From positions 1-37,182 of the forward strand of contig CALHRQ010000195.1 in assembly GCA_938038175.1 (NCBI GenBank): a DNA stretch of 37,182 bases, given 5' to 3'. A program made the translations under genes and the position numbers. A model generated the notes under the pieces. The model was given only the letters and a program-made list of their open reading frames with translations, had not been told where the DNA came from and made no database searches. This stretch comes from an uncultured Granulosicoccaceae bacterium (GTDB lineage Bacteria; Pseudomonadota; Gammaproteobacteria; Granulosicoccales; Granulosicoccaceae). Shown piece after piece: positions 21,301 to 29,927 of the stretch (position 1 is the first letter of the stretch; each line of letters begins with the position of its first letter).

Positions 21301-23247
21301 ATGATGACATTCATTCGCTTTCGCACACTTATATTACTTGTTGCGTTGCTTGCAGCGCTTAACGCCTGCGCCAAGCCTGCACCAACATTGCCAAGCAATC
21401 CATTTAACGGCAGGGTAACAGACAACCGCGCTCTTAACCTGCTCAATCAGGGCAAACCCGAAGCGGCCGCTGATTATTACAGCCGCCGTGCTGAACGCAG
21501 TACTAACATCGAACAAAAAGAAGAATTCCAGGTGATTGCCGCTGAAATCCTGTTTGATCGTGCCATGATCGACCCCGGGCAAGCTAAACTCGATGCATTG
21601 CCTGAGCGAATGAGCACACCCTCTTTACAACATCGCAGAGACATCGTATTTGCGAAAAGTCTCTTATTTAGTAACCAGGCAGCGGATGCACTCACAGCCC
21701 TTCCTTTGCCAGAAGACATTGAATCTCCACTGGATCGTGCCCGTGTCTACGAGACCAGAGCACAATCATTCAATAACTTGAATGACCCGGACAACGAACT
21801 TATTGCGCGAATCGGTCTGGAAAATCAATTGAGTGATGAAAACATCATCGACAAAAATCATCAACAAATCTGGAGCATGCTCACCTCCCAGCCCTCAGAA
21901 ACGATCCGCAGTCTGACCACCAATGTACGTGGCGATACGTATCAGGGTTGGCTGGCTTTGGCACTGGCTTATAACGAGGCCGGTACTAACGCGCCACTGC
22001 GCGCTCAGAAACTCGATCAGTGGCGCACGTTGTTCACAACTCATCCGGCTAATGGTCGTTTCTTGCCACGGATATATGAAACCGGCGGGCCCAGAAGCTT
22101 TGAAGCCCCACTGGATGGCAACGTCGACCAAATAGCGATTTTGCTACCCCTGTCCGCTGCACGCATTGATGCGGTTGCAGCAGCCATCCGAGATGGCATC
22201 ATCACCGCCCATCAAAATGCACCAAACCAGTTTGACCCACCTAATTTACGTTTTTATGATGTTGGTGAAAACGCAGCCTTTGTCAGAACGGCTTATCAGG
22301 ATGCAGTCAATGACGGTGCCAGCGCAGTTATCGGACCACTCCGTAAAGAGGCAGTGTCTGCCATTGTCACTTTGCGCGATTTACCCGTGCCGACACTCAC
22401 GCTTAACACCGTAGATGAATCGCTCAATGCCGGAGATATCAACTCGAAAGTTATTCAGTTTGGACTATCACCAGAAGACGAGGCTCAATCAGCGGCCTCA
22501 CGCGCGATAGCACTATCATTGCGTAATGCTATCGTTTTACAGTCTGATGATTCGCGTGGTGATCGTGAGGCGCGCGCTTTTCAAAATGCCATGTTCAGTC
22601 GTGGTGGCGATGTGGTACACGTCGCTGTGTTGCCAAAAGATGAATACGATTACTCAGATCAAATTCGTGAAGCACTGGAAATCACGCAAAGCGATGATCG
22701 TTTTCGCAAGCTGTCGCGCTCGCTTGGGCGCAAGCTGTTTTTTGAACCCAGTATCCGCAACGATGTCGATGTTATCTTTCTGGCGGTGGGATCAGAACAG
22801 GCAAGATCAATAAGACCACAGCTGGATTTTTTCTATACCACTGCCATTCCCAGGCTTGGCACATCACGCATCGCCTCTGCTGATGATGACAAAAGAAAAA
22901 ACCGTGACTTGAATTCAATTTACTACCCGGATGCGCCGTGGCTGCTGCGCAAGTCCCTCAAGCAGGATCCTTTACGGCAACAAATACTGGCAAACTTCCC
23001 ATCGGCCGATGGTGTATATGCCAAGTTGTACGCTCTTGGGGCAGACGCCTATAAAGTAATTACCAATTTACCCAAGCTGACCGGCGGCGAACGCCTGGAA
23101 GGCTTTACTGGTGACCTGGAATTATCTGATGATGGACGTGTGCGACGTTTTCTGGACTGGGCACAATATCAGGAAGGTGAATCTGTTGGTGTTAAACGCA
23201 TCGAAGCTGAACCGCCAAAGCAGATTCGCACCAGCAACATTAACTAA
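21301..23247 (+). CDS. lpoA: Penicillin-binding protein activator LpoA, lipoprotein
   Basis: Lipobox LLAALNAC; C-terminal periplasmic-binding-like domain IAILLPLSAARIDAVAAAIRDGI, GPLRKEAVSAIV; divergent from rsmI, upstream of yraN. Confidence 0.9.
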   Translation: MMTFIRFRTLILLVALLAALNACAKPAPTLPSNPFNGRVTDNRALNLLNQGKPEAAADYYSRRAERSTNIEQKEEFQVIAAEILFDRAMIDPGQAKLDALPERMSTPSLQHRRDIVFAKSLLFSNQAADALTALPLPEDIESPLDRARVYETRAQSFNNLNDPDNELIARIGLENQLSDENIIDKNHQQIWSMLTSQPSETIRSLTTNVRGDTYQGWLALALAYNEAGTNAPLRAQKLDQWRTLFTTHPANGRFLPRIYETGGPRSFEAPLDGNVDQIAILLPLSAARIDAVAAAIRDGIITAHQNAPNQFDPPNLRFYDVGENAAFVRTAYQDAVNDGASAVIGPLRKEAVSAIVTLRDLPVPTLTLNTVDESLNAGDINSKVIQFGLSPEDEAQSAASRAIALSLRNAIVLQSDDSRGDREARAFQNAMFSRGGDVVHVAVLPKDEYDYSDQIREALEITQSDDRFRKLSRSLGRKLFFEPSIRNDVDVIFLAVGSEQARSIRPQLDFFYTTAIPRLGTSRIASADDDKRKNRDLNSIYYPDAPWLLRKSLKQDPLRQQILANFPSADGVYAKLYALGADAYKVITNLPKLTGGERLEGFTGDLELSDDGRVRRFLDWAQYQEGESVGVKRIEAEPPKQIRTSNIN

Positions 23248-23272
23248 TACCATTAATTTCCGAACATTCAAT

Positions 23273-23306
23273 ATTTAGAGTTTATAAAAATTTAGAGTTT
23301 ATAAAA
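23273..23306. repeat. Perfect 17-bp tandem duplication
   Basis: atttagagtttataaaa at 23273-23289 and again at 23290-23306. Confidence 0.95.
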
Positions 23307-23344
23307 ACATAACTGGCTAGTGCCCGTGACAAGGAGGTCACACT

Positions 23345-23812
23345 ATCAGCACAACAAAAATCGTCAAAGGCGGTGAAGCAGAAAGACTCGTTTGCGAGTA
23401 CTTGCAAACGCAGGGCTTGATATTGCTTACACAGAACTATCATTGCAGGCTGGGAGAAATAGACCTTATCATGCAATCAGCAGACAACGCCCTCGTGTTT
23501 GTAGAGGTGAGGTATCGTGAGGAGGATCATCATGGGGATGCGATTGAAACGGTCGACAATAAAAAACAACGAAAACTAAAACGTGCCGTATTGCATTACC
23601 TGCAACACCATGCAGATGCAACCGCTATTGCAAGGATCGATGTTGTCGGAATAAAACCAGCCCCCGCACGCATGCCTCATGACAAGGGCACTCAGCACAA
23701 AGAGCCACTACATAGCAACAGATCCCAACAAAATCTAACGGCACTAAGCGATGCACTTTTTCGTGGGCATGTGCTTAGGTGGATAATCAGCGCCGTAGAA
23801 GACGATGACTAA
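23345..23812 (+). CDS. yraN: YraN/UPF0102-family endonuclease-like protein; probable non-canonical start
   Basis: GGEAERLVCEYLQTQGLILLTQNYHCRLGEIDLIMQSADNALVFVEVRYR. Upstream in-frame stop TGA at 23327-23329; AAGGAGG at 23331-23337 is 7 nt before ATC at 23345. ORF-track start is TTG at 23402, which would truncate the domain. Confidence 0.85.
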   Translation: MSTTKIVKGGEAERLVCEYLQTQGLILLTQNYHCRLGEIDLIMQSADNALVFVEVRYREEDHHGDAIETVDNKKQRKLKRAVLHYLQHHADATAIARIDVVGIKPAPARMPHDKGTQHKEPLHSNRSQQNLTALSDALFRGHVLRWIISAVEDDD

Positions 23813-23830
23813 CACCAGTTGGCCAATGAG

Positions 23831-24232
23831 CTACTTTACGATTTTGAGGTTTGGACGTTTGACTTCGGCTAGCCCGGTCGTTTTGTCTTTACCATTGCCT
23901 GGGCCAGGCTCTGGAGGTGGATCGTCCTGGTCACCAAACATCATACCCTGACCATTTTCTTTTGCATAAATCGCGAGCACACTTGATATAGGCACATAGA
24001 CATCCATAGCAGCACCGCTAAAGCGAGCATTAAACGTAATAGCATCATTTCCTAATACCAGGCTATGGGTTGCTTCCGGGCTGACATTAAGAATGATTCT
24101 GCCGTTCTCGACAAATGCGCGAGGCACTTCAACTTGTTCCTGAGCGGTGTCAACAAGCATGTAGGGCGTAAAAGCATTGTCTACGATCCATTCATACAGG
24201 GCTCGAATTAGATAAGGTCTGCTAGATGTCAT
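23831..24232 (-). CDS. sspB: ClpXP protease specificity-enhancing factor SspB
   Basis: RPYLIRALYEWIVDNAFTPYMLVD, LNVSPEATHSLVLGNDAITFNARF, C-terminal RPNLKIVK ClpX-binding-type tail; TAATG overlap with sspA. Confidence 0.95.
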   Translation of the reverse strand: MTSSRPYLIRALYEWIVDNAFTPYMLVDTAQEQVEVPRAFVENGRIILNVSPEATHSLVLGNDAITFNARFSGAAMDVYVPISSVLAIYAKENGQGMMFGDQDDPPPEPGPGNGKDKTTGLAEVKRPNLKIVK

Positions 24233-24864
24233 TAACCAAGATCTCGCTCTTGCCCGCTCAGGCTTGTCTGAAAACCGCTCCGAGCAAATATTCTTTTGCA
24301 ATATTGCTGCACGGAAGATGCAGAGCCAGGTAACTCGATACCAAAGTGCGACAAGCGCCACAACAGTGGTGCAAGCGCTAAATCCAATACAGACAACTCT
24401 TCGCTCAGAAAAAACGGCATTGCATCAAAAACATCTGACGAAGCAATCAATGATTCTACCAATTGTTGCTGAGCTTGCTCTTGCTGTGCACCACCAGCCT
24501 CAAGCGCTGGCACAAGCGCATACCAATCCGCTTTTATCCTGTGCAAAGCAAGACGCGCTCTGGCACGCGACACAGGGTCGATTGGCAAGAAAGGTGGATG
24601 TGGGTATCGCTCATCCAGGTACTCTGCGATAACATCAGCATCGTACAGCACCAGATCTCTGTCTGCTAGCGTTGGCAAAGAATTCGTCGGATTAATCTCA
24701 GTAAGTTCTTCCGGTATTCTTACCGGGTCGACCGTTTCTATATCTACCTGGATACCTTTCTCTGCCAGCAGAAATCGGACACGATGACAGGCCATACAAT
24801 CCGCATCGGAAAACAAAGTCATCACTGCTCGTCGATTAGCTGCTGTGTTCAAAAGAACATCCAT
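24232..24864 (-). CDS. sspA: Stringent starvation protein A (GST-like)
   Basis: VRFLLAEKGIQVDIETVD, LPTLADRDLVLYDADVIAEYLDERYPHPPFLPIDP; adjacent to sspB. Confidence 0.95.
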   Translation of the reverse strand: MDVLLNTAANRRAVMTLFSDADCMACHRVRFLLAEKGIQVDIETVDPVRIPEELTEINPTNSLPTLADRDLVLYDADVIAEYLDERYPHPPFLPIDPVSRARARLALHRIKADWYALVPALEAGGAQQEQAQQQLVESLIASSDVFDAMPFFLSEELSVLDLALAPLLWRLSHFGIELPGSASSVQQYCKRIFARSGFQTSLSGQERDLG

Positions 24865-24954
24865 TCAAGTTTATGTTAAAAAGCCATCCAAAAAATACAG
24901 ATGGCCAATACAACTTGTTATAAAAGACGCAGACAAGCAGTCATTGAACACTGA

Positions 24955-24982
24955 CAGGCGCTTATGAAAACACAAGCGCCTG
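24955..24982. other. 9-bp perfect inverted repeat (hairpin) downstream of petC
   Basis: caggcgctt-atgaaaacac-aagcgcctg; 12 bp past the petC stop; no clear T-tract. Confidence 0.6.
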
Positions 24983-24993
24983 AGCCATGATGC

Positions 24994-25791
24994 TTATACA
25001 ACATCCTTCCAGTATTCCTTTTTCAAGAAGTACGCGATGATGGTCAGAACAAACAGAAACAACATTACAAACATACCGATGCGATGGCGTGTCTGTTTGA
25101 TCGGGTCAGCCATGTAGGACATAAAAGCGGTGAGATCAGTGATCATGGCGTCGTATTCACGCTCGGACATGGTGCCTTCAGTAACAACATCAAAACCATC
25201 AAACACCGCAACACCATTGCCATCGTCTTTGTATCGCGGTGTTTGCCAACCTTGCTGTTCCCACAACACATGCGGCATGGCAGCACCTGGATACACTGTG
25301 TTGTTTACACCAATGCCGCCACGCTCAGGATCGAGGTAAAAGCTTTTCATATAGGTGTAAATCCAGTCTTCGCCACGCGAACGTGCCGTGAGTGCCAGGT
25401 TAGGTGGAACCACACCAAAAGCTTGACGACCATATTCGGTAGACATGGTGCTTTCCATTAATGATCCGACTTTGGTTCGCTCACCAGCACGATCCGTCGT
25501 GAAAATAAGGTTGTTTGACACATCTTCTTCGGACAAGCCAAGGTCTTTTGCAAGCCTGCTATATCGCTGGTAATCCGCCGTGTGGCAACCCATGCAATAG
25601 TTGACAAAAGTACGCGCCCCGCGCTGCAGCGACTTTTGATTGCCTGTATCGATACGTGGAGTTTCTAATGCTACCCCACCACCAGCAGCCATTGCAGTTG
25701 AAACCAGACAACAAGCGATTGAAACAACCACGGCGGCGGCAGCTAGGTGCAACTTGTATTTCACGAAAGAATTCCTCATCAGTAATATCAT
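24994..25791 (-). CDS. petC: Ubiquinol-cytochrome c reductase, cytochrome c1 subunit
   Basis: FVNYCMGCHTADYQRYSRLAKDLGL (CxxCH), PGAAMPHVLWEQQGW, C-terminal TM anchor. Confidence 0.97.
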   Translation of the reverse strand: MILLMRNSFVKYKLHLAAAAVVVSIACCLVSTAMAAGGGVALETPRIDTGNQKSLQRGARTFVNYCMGCHTADYQRYSRLAKDLGLSEEDVSNNLIFTTDRAGERTKVGSLMESTMSTEYGRQAFGVVPPNLALTARSRGEDWIYTYMKSFYLDPERGGIGVNNTVYPGAAMPHVLWEQQGWQTPRYKDDGNGVAVFDGFDVVTEGTMSEREYDAMITDLTAFMSYMADPIKQTRHRIGMFVMLFLFVLTIIAYFLKKEYWKDVV

Positions 25792-27014
25792 GTCACCCTC
25801 TCAGGTAACGGCTTGTTTTTCTCAGCCTTGCTGACAAAAAACAGCGCGATAAAGAAGCCAAAATAAATCAGTGCGCAGATGCGAGAAATAGCAGTACCAA
25901 CAGGTGTTGGAGACTGCATGCCGAAATAGCCCAAAACAATAAATGACACTGCAAACGCACCCAGTAAAAACTTGTACGCGTTAGACCGGTAACGAATAGA
26001 GCGAACCGGGTTTCGATCAATCCATGGCAGAAAGAACAACACCACAATTGCCGCACCCATTGCCATCACACCCATCAGCTTATCGGGCACAGCTCGAAGG
26101 ATTGCGTAGAACGGTGTGAAGTACCAAACCGGTGCGATGTGCTCGGGGGTTTTTAATGGATCCGCCGGAACAAAGTTGGCATGCTCAAGAAAGTAACCGC
26201 CCATTTCAGGGGCAAAAAACACGATAGCGAAAAATACGATAAAGAAAACGCAAGCACCAAACAGATCTTTTACAGTGTAATAAGGGTGGAATGGAATGCC
26301 GTCGCGTGGTATCCCTTCGGCGTTTTTATTGGCTTTGATGTCGATGCCATCGGGGTTGTTGGAACCCACTTCGTGCAGAGCCAGAATGTGAGCAACCACA
26401 AGACCAATAAGCACCAGAGGTACTGCGATAACATGCAGTGCAAAGAAGCGATTGAGTGTTGCGTCTGAAACAATGTAGTCACCTTTAAGCCACAAGGTGA
26501 CCGCATCACCAATGCCAAAAGGAATGGCACCGAACAGCGAAATAATAACCTGCGCCCCCCAATAACTCATCTGGCCCCATGGCAACAGATAGCCCATGAA
26601 GGCTTCAGCCATAAGCACAACATAAATCAGCATGCCAAAAATCCATAAAAGCTCACGCGGTTTTTTATAAGAACCGTAAAGCAAGGCTCGAAACATGTGC
26701 AGGTAGACAACGACAAAAAACATCGATGCGCCGGTGGAATGCATGTAGCGAATCAGCCAGCCAAAGTTGACATCACGCATGATGTACTCAACTGATTTAA
26801 ACGCAAGATCACCATCTGGCTTGTAATTCATGGTGAGAAAGATGCCGGTCACAACCTGGATGATCAGCACCAGCAGCGATAATGCGCCGAAGTAGTACCA
26901 GAAATTGAAATTCTTGGGAGCATAGTATTTGGTGACATGCTCTTCGATCATCTTGGTTAGGGGGAATCGATCATCGATCCAGCCCATTAAACCATTGCCG
27001 TTACCTTTGCTCAT
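25788..27014 (-). CDS. petB: Ubiquinol-cytochrome c reductase, cytochrome b subunit
   Basis: NYKPDGDLAFKSVEYIMRDVNFGWLIRYMHSTGASMFFVVVYLHMFRALLYGSYK, LLPWGQMSYWGA, PEHIAPVWYFTPFYAILRAVPDK. Confidence 0.98.
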   Translation of the reverse strand: MSKGNGNGLMGWIDDRFPLTKMIEEHVTKYYAPKNFNFWYYFGALSLLVLIIQVVTGIFLTMNYKPDGDLAFKSVEYIMRDVNFGWLIRYMHSTGASMFFVVVYLHMFRALLYGSYKKPRELLWIFGMLIYVVLMAEAFMGYLLPWGQMSYWGAQVIISLFGAIPFGIGDAVTLWLKGDYIVSDATLNRFFALHVIAVPLVLIGLVVAHILALHEVGSNNPDGIDIKANKNAEGIPRDGIPFHPYYTVKDLFGACVFFIVFFAIVFFAPEMGGYFLEHANFVPADPLKTPEHIAPVWYFTPFYAILRAVPDKLMGVMAMGAAIVVLFFLPWIDRNPVRSIRYRSNAYKFLLGAFAVSFIVLGYFGMQSPTPVGTAISRICALIYFGFFIALFFVSKAEKNKPLPERVT

Positions 27015-27661
27015 GCTGCAACCTCCTCGCCTACACCAATGATGATGCGATTGTCGTCTATGAAAGAGTAAGGCGGTATTTCCAGGTTGGTGGGCGCTGG
27101 AACACCAGCATAAACACGGCCTGCCATATCAAATTTCGACCCATGGCAAGGACAAAAGAAGCCGCCTTCCCAATCACTGCCCAGATCTGGTGGTGCCAGT
27201 TCCGGACGATAGGTAGGCGAACACCCTAAGTGTGTGCAGAGACCCACAACAACAAGCAATTCGGGCTTGATTGACCGGCCTTCGTTCTGCGCATAAGCCG
27301 GTTGTTGTTCTTCTTGCGAGTCAGGATCGCTGAGCTGGCCCGTTACATTTTTTAACGATTCAAGCGCTTGCGCTGTTCTGCGCACAATCCAGACGGGTTT
27401 GCCTCGCCATTCAACGGTGAGGAGCTGACCTTCAGCAATCTTGCTGATATCGGCCTCTACAGGCGCGCCGGCTGCCTTAGCTCGCGCACTTGGAGACATT
27501 GATGCGAGCATGGACACTCCCAAGGCACCGGCACCAAGACCACCTACAGCGGACATACCGCCTACTAAAAGACGCCTGCGTTTTGGATCCAGGTTGTCTT
27601 GATCTATCGAACTATCATGGGCCACCTGACTAGTGTCGGCGGCCGGTTTCTTCGTGCTCAT
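27011..27661 (-). CDS. petA: Ubiquinol-cytochrome c reductase, Rieske iron-sulfur subunit
   Basis: CTHLGCSP and CPCHGSKFDMAGRV cluster motifs; twin-Arg-like PKRRRLLVGG leader. Confidence 0.98.
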   Translation of the reverse strand: MSTKKPAADTSQVAHDSSIDQDNLDPKRRRLLVGGMSAVGGLGAGALGVSMLASMSPSARAKAAGAPVEADISKIAEGQLLTVEWRGKPVWIVRRTAQALESLKNVTGQLSDPDSQEEQQPAYAQNEGRSIKPELLVVVGLCTHLGCSPTYRPELAPPDLGSDWEGGFFCPCHGSKFDMAGRVYAGVPAPTNLEIPPYSFIDDNRIIIGVGEEVAA

Positions 27662-27816
27662 GAAGCGACCCCACTTAAATTGTACAAAAATCCAATACCA
27701 AAAAAGATCGTCATCAAAATCGTATGGGCTAACACAGCATCTTTAAGATTTCGAGGCCCGGGCACTGATAACCGGTCCCTGACACTTATAGACAATCTAT
27801 GAGTCAGATCAACCAT
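27658..27816 (-). CDS. Candidate small single-TM protein ORF (52-70 aa depending on start)
   Basis: MVDLTHRLSISVRDRLSVPGPRNLKDAVLAHTILMTIFFGIGFLYNLSGVAS; stop overlaps petA ATG as ATGA; no clear Shine-Dalgarno. Confidence 0.3.
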   Translation of the reverse strand: MVDLTHRLSISVRDRLSVPGPRNLKDAVLAHTILMTIFFGIGFLYNLSGVAS

Positions 27817-27832
27817 TTTGACGCGTTTTCGG

Positions 27833-27877
27833 CTATCGCATGCCATCGTGGCAGGCAGAGACAATGGCATGCGATAG
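27833..27877. other. 14-bp perfect inverted repeat, 17-nt spacer
   Basis: ctatcgcatgccat (27833-27846) / atggcatgcgatag (27864-27877) in the nif3-petA intergenic region; no T-tract on either side. Confidence 0.9.
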
Positions 27878-27979
27878 ACGACCTATCTCCCAAGCAAGAT
27901 TCAACCCGGGAACGCAACCCCCAAGATTAACACACAAGAGGCTTATTACTCTGTGTAAGCGGCAAATACCGACAAGTAT

Positions 27980-28738
27980 TCAGGCTGGGTTGTCGATGTC
28001 AATAAACTCATGTGTTAGCTGCAGATGCTGTGTCAAATGTTTGCCGAGCGCCTGCACGCCGTAGCGCTCTGTCGCATGATGTCCGGCAGCAAGGTACAGC
28101 AGTCCGTTTTCACGCGCAATGTGCGTGGTTTGTTCGCTGATTTCGCCACTGATGTAGGCATCAAAGCCTTCCTGTGCAGCAAGCTCGATATAGCCTTGGG
28201 CACCACCTGAGCACCAGGCAACACGCTCAATTTGGCGACCAGGGTCACCAACCGCCATGGCCTGACGGCCCAACACTTGTGACACGCAAGCAGCAAACAT
28301 CTCGGCAGACATTGGCGCTTCTAAATGTCCATAGAACAACAGACCATCCACACCACCCGCACTGAGCGTACCCTCGAAAACCAGACCTAGCACGTTCGCC
28401 AATTGTGCGTTGTTACCCAGCTCTTGATGAAGATCCAAGGGCAGATGATAGGCCAGAAGTGACACATTGGCCTCCAGTAATAGCCCTATTCTGCGACGTT
28501 TCATACCCGTAATAAGCGGATCCTCACCACGCCAAAAGTAACCGTGATGCACCAATACAGCATCTGCACCGCCTTTAATCGCAGCCTTGAGAAAGGCCTC
28601 ACTGGCGGTCACACCAGAAATAACATGTGAGACATGTTCCCTTCCCTGTACTTGCAAACCATTGGGACAATAATCTTGCATACGATGAGGGTCGATTGTT
28701 CGGGTAATATACCTATCGATATCAAATACGGATTCCAT
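27980..28738 (-). CDS. Nif3-like dinuclear metal centre hexameric protein (GTP cyclohydrolase I type 2/NIF3 family)
   Basis: DYCPNGLQVQG, ADAVLVHHGYFWRGEDPLITGMKRRRIGLLLEANVSLLAYHLPLDLH, YLAAGHHATERYGVQALGKHL. Confidence 0.95.
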   Translation of the reverse strand: MESVFDIDRYITRTIDPHRMQDYCPNGLQVQGREHVSHVISGVTASEAFLKAAIKGGADAVLVHHGYFWRGEDPLITGMKRRRIGLLLEANVSLLAYHLPLDLHQELGNNAQLANVLGLVFEGTLSAGGVDGLLFYGHLEAPMSAEMFAACVSQVLGRQAMAVGDPGRQIERVAWCSGGAQGYIELAAQEGFDAYISGEISEQTTHIARENGLLYLAAGHHATERYGVQALGKHLTQHLQLTHEFIDIDNPA

Positions 28739-28769
28739 GCTTGCCTTGATCTTGTTGGTTTAGACTGGT

Positions 28770-29927
28770 GTGGTTAGGAGTGCTATTCTGAAAAAACTGC
28801 TTTTTCTATTGCTGTGTGCAGGCTTTGGATTACTTGCAGGTATTGGCATGTTCAAACTGCTACCGGCTATGCCGCAGCTAACGCAAACAGAAGTGGCCGA
28901 TTCTTCTGCGGCGATAACCAATCCTGCACTCCGAAAAAACCGGGTTCGCTACTCCAAAGACTCTTACCACGAAGGCATTATGCGAGTTGCTCCTGCTGTG
29001 GTCAGTTTGTACTCCAGCGAAACCATATACCGTGCAACCAATCGTGGCAATATCTCCGATGAAAGCCTTAACCCAACCATAACACCTCGAATTCGTCGCA
29101 GCACGAGTCAGGGTTCTGGCGTAATCATAGACAGCAATGGCATTGTATTAACCAATTTGCATTTGATCGAAAACGCGGATGAAATCAACGTCGTACTCAG
29201 CGACGGCTCGCTGCATCGCGCAGACGTGCTGGGCACTGACAGTGAAACTGATCTGGCTGTTGTCAGAATTCAGGCATCCGGGTTACCAGCAGTTGAGGTC
29301 GACGAAACCGCAGGACTGCGTGTAGGCGATATTGTATTGGCTATCGGCAACCCTTTTGGCGTGGGCCAGACGATCACCTCCGGTATTGTCAGCGCGACTC
29401 GCCGACGTGTAGCTGGCACCAGCGCATGGCAGAATTTCGTACAAATCGATGCGGCCATCAATCCTGGCAACTCCGGTGGTGCGCTGATAAACCCCGACGG
29501 CGATCTTGTCGGTATCAATACAGCTGTTTTCTTACGCGAAAATAACGCGGAGGGTATCGGCTTTGCGATTCCCGTTGATCTTATCGCTCAAGTTGTCCCA
29601 CAAATTATAGAAAACGGCCATGTCAGACGGGGCTGGCTGGGCATCGGAGCAGATGACCTGCAGATGTTTCCAGGCTTAAACCGCGAAGCAGATCGCGGTG
29701 CTGTTATCACCGGGATACTCCGAGACAGTCCTGCTTTCGAAGGTGGCTTGCAGCTCTACGATGTTGTTACCGATGTTGATCAGTACGTTATCACCAACGC
29801 AACAGAGTTACTGTTATTAATCTCTTCGCTAACGCCTGGCACAGAGGTCGATCTAACGTTTTTAAGAAACGGACAGACGAAGGATACTCGTGTCACGCTG
29901 ATAGAGCGGCCATTTAAAGAGCGCTAG
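28770..29927 (+). CDS. degS: DegS/HtrA-family trypsin-like serine protease with PDZ domain
   Basis: N-terminal TM LLFLLLCAGFGLLAGIG; NPGNSGGALINPDGDLVGINTA catalytic Ser motif; TSGIVSATRR; single PDZ. True start may be CTG at 28788. Confidence 0.9.
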   Translation: MVRSAILKKLLFLLLCAGFGLLAGIGMFKLLPAMPQLTQTEVADSSAAITNPALRKNRVRYSKDSYHEGIMRVAPAVVSLYSSETIYRATNRGNISDESLNPTITPRIRRSTSQGSGVIIDSNGIVLTNLHLIENADEINVVLSDGSLHRADVLGTDSETDLAVVRIQASGLPAVEVDETAGLRVGDIVLAIGNPFGVGQTITSGIVSATRRRVAGTSAWQNFVQIDAAINPGNSGGALINPDGDLVGINTAVFLRENNAEGIGFAIPVDLIAQVVPQIIENGHVRRGWLGIGADDLQMFPGLNREADRGAVITGILRDSPAFEGGLQLYDVVTDVDQYVITNATELLLLISSLTPGTEVDLTFLRNGQTKDTRVTLIERPFKER

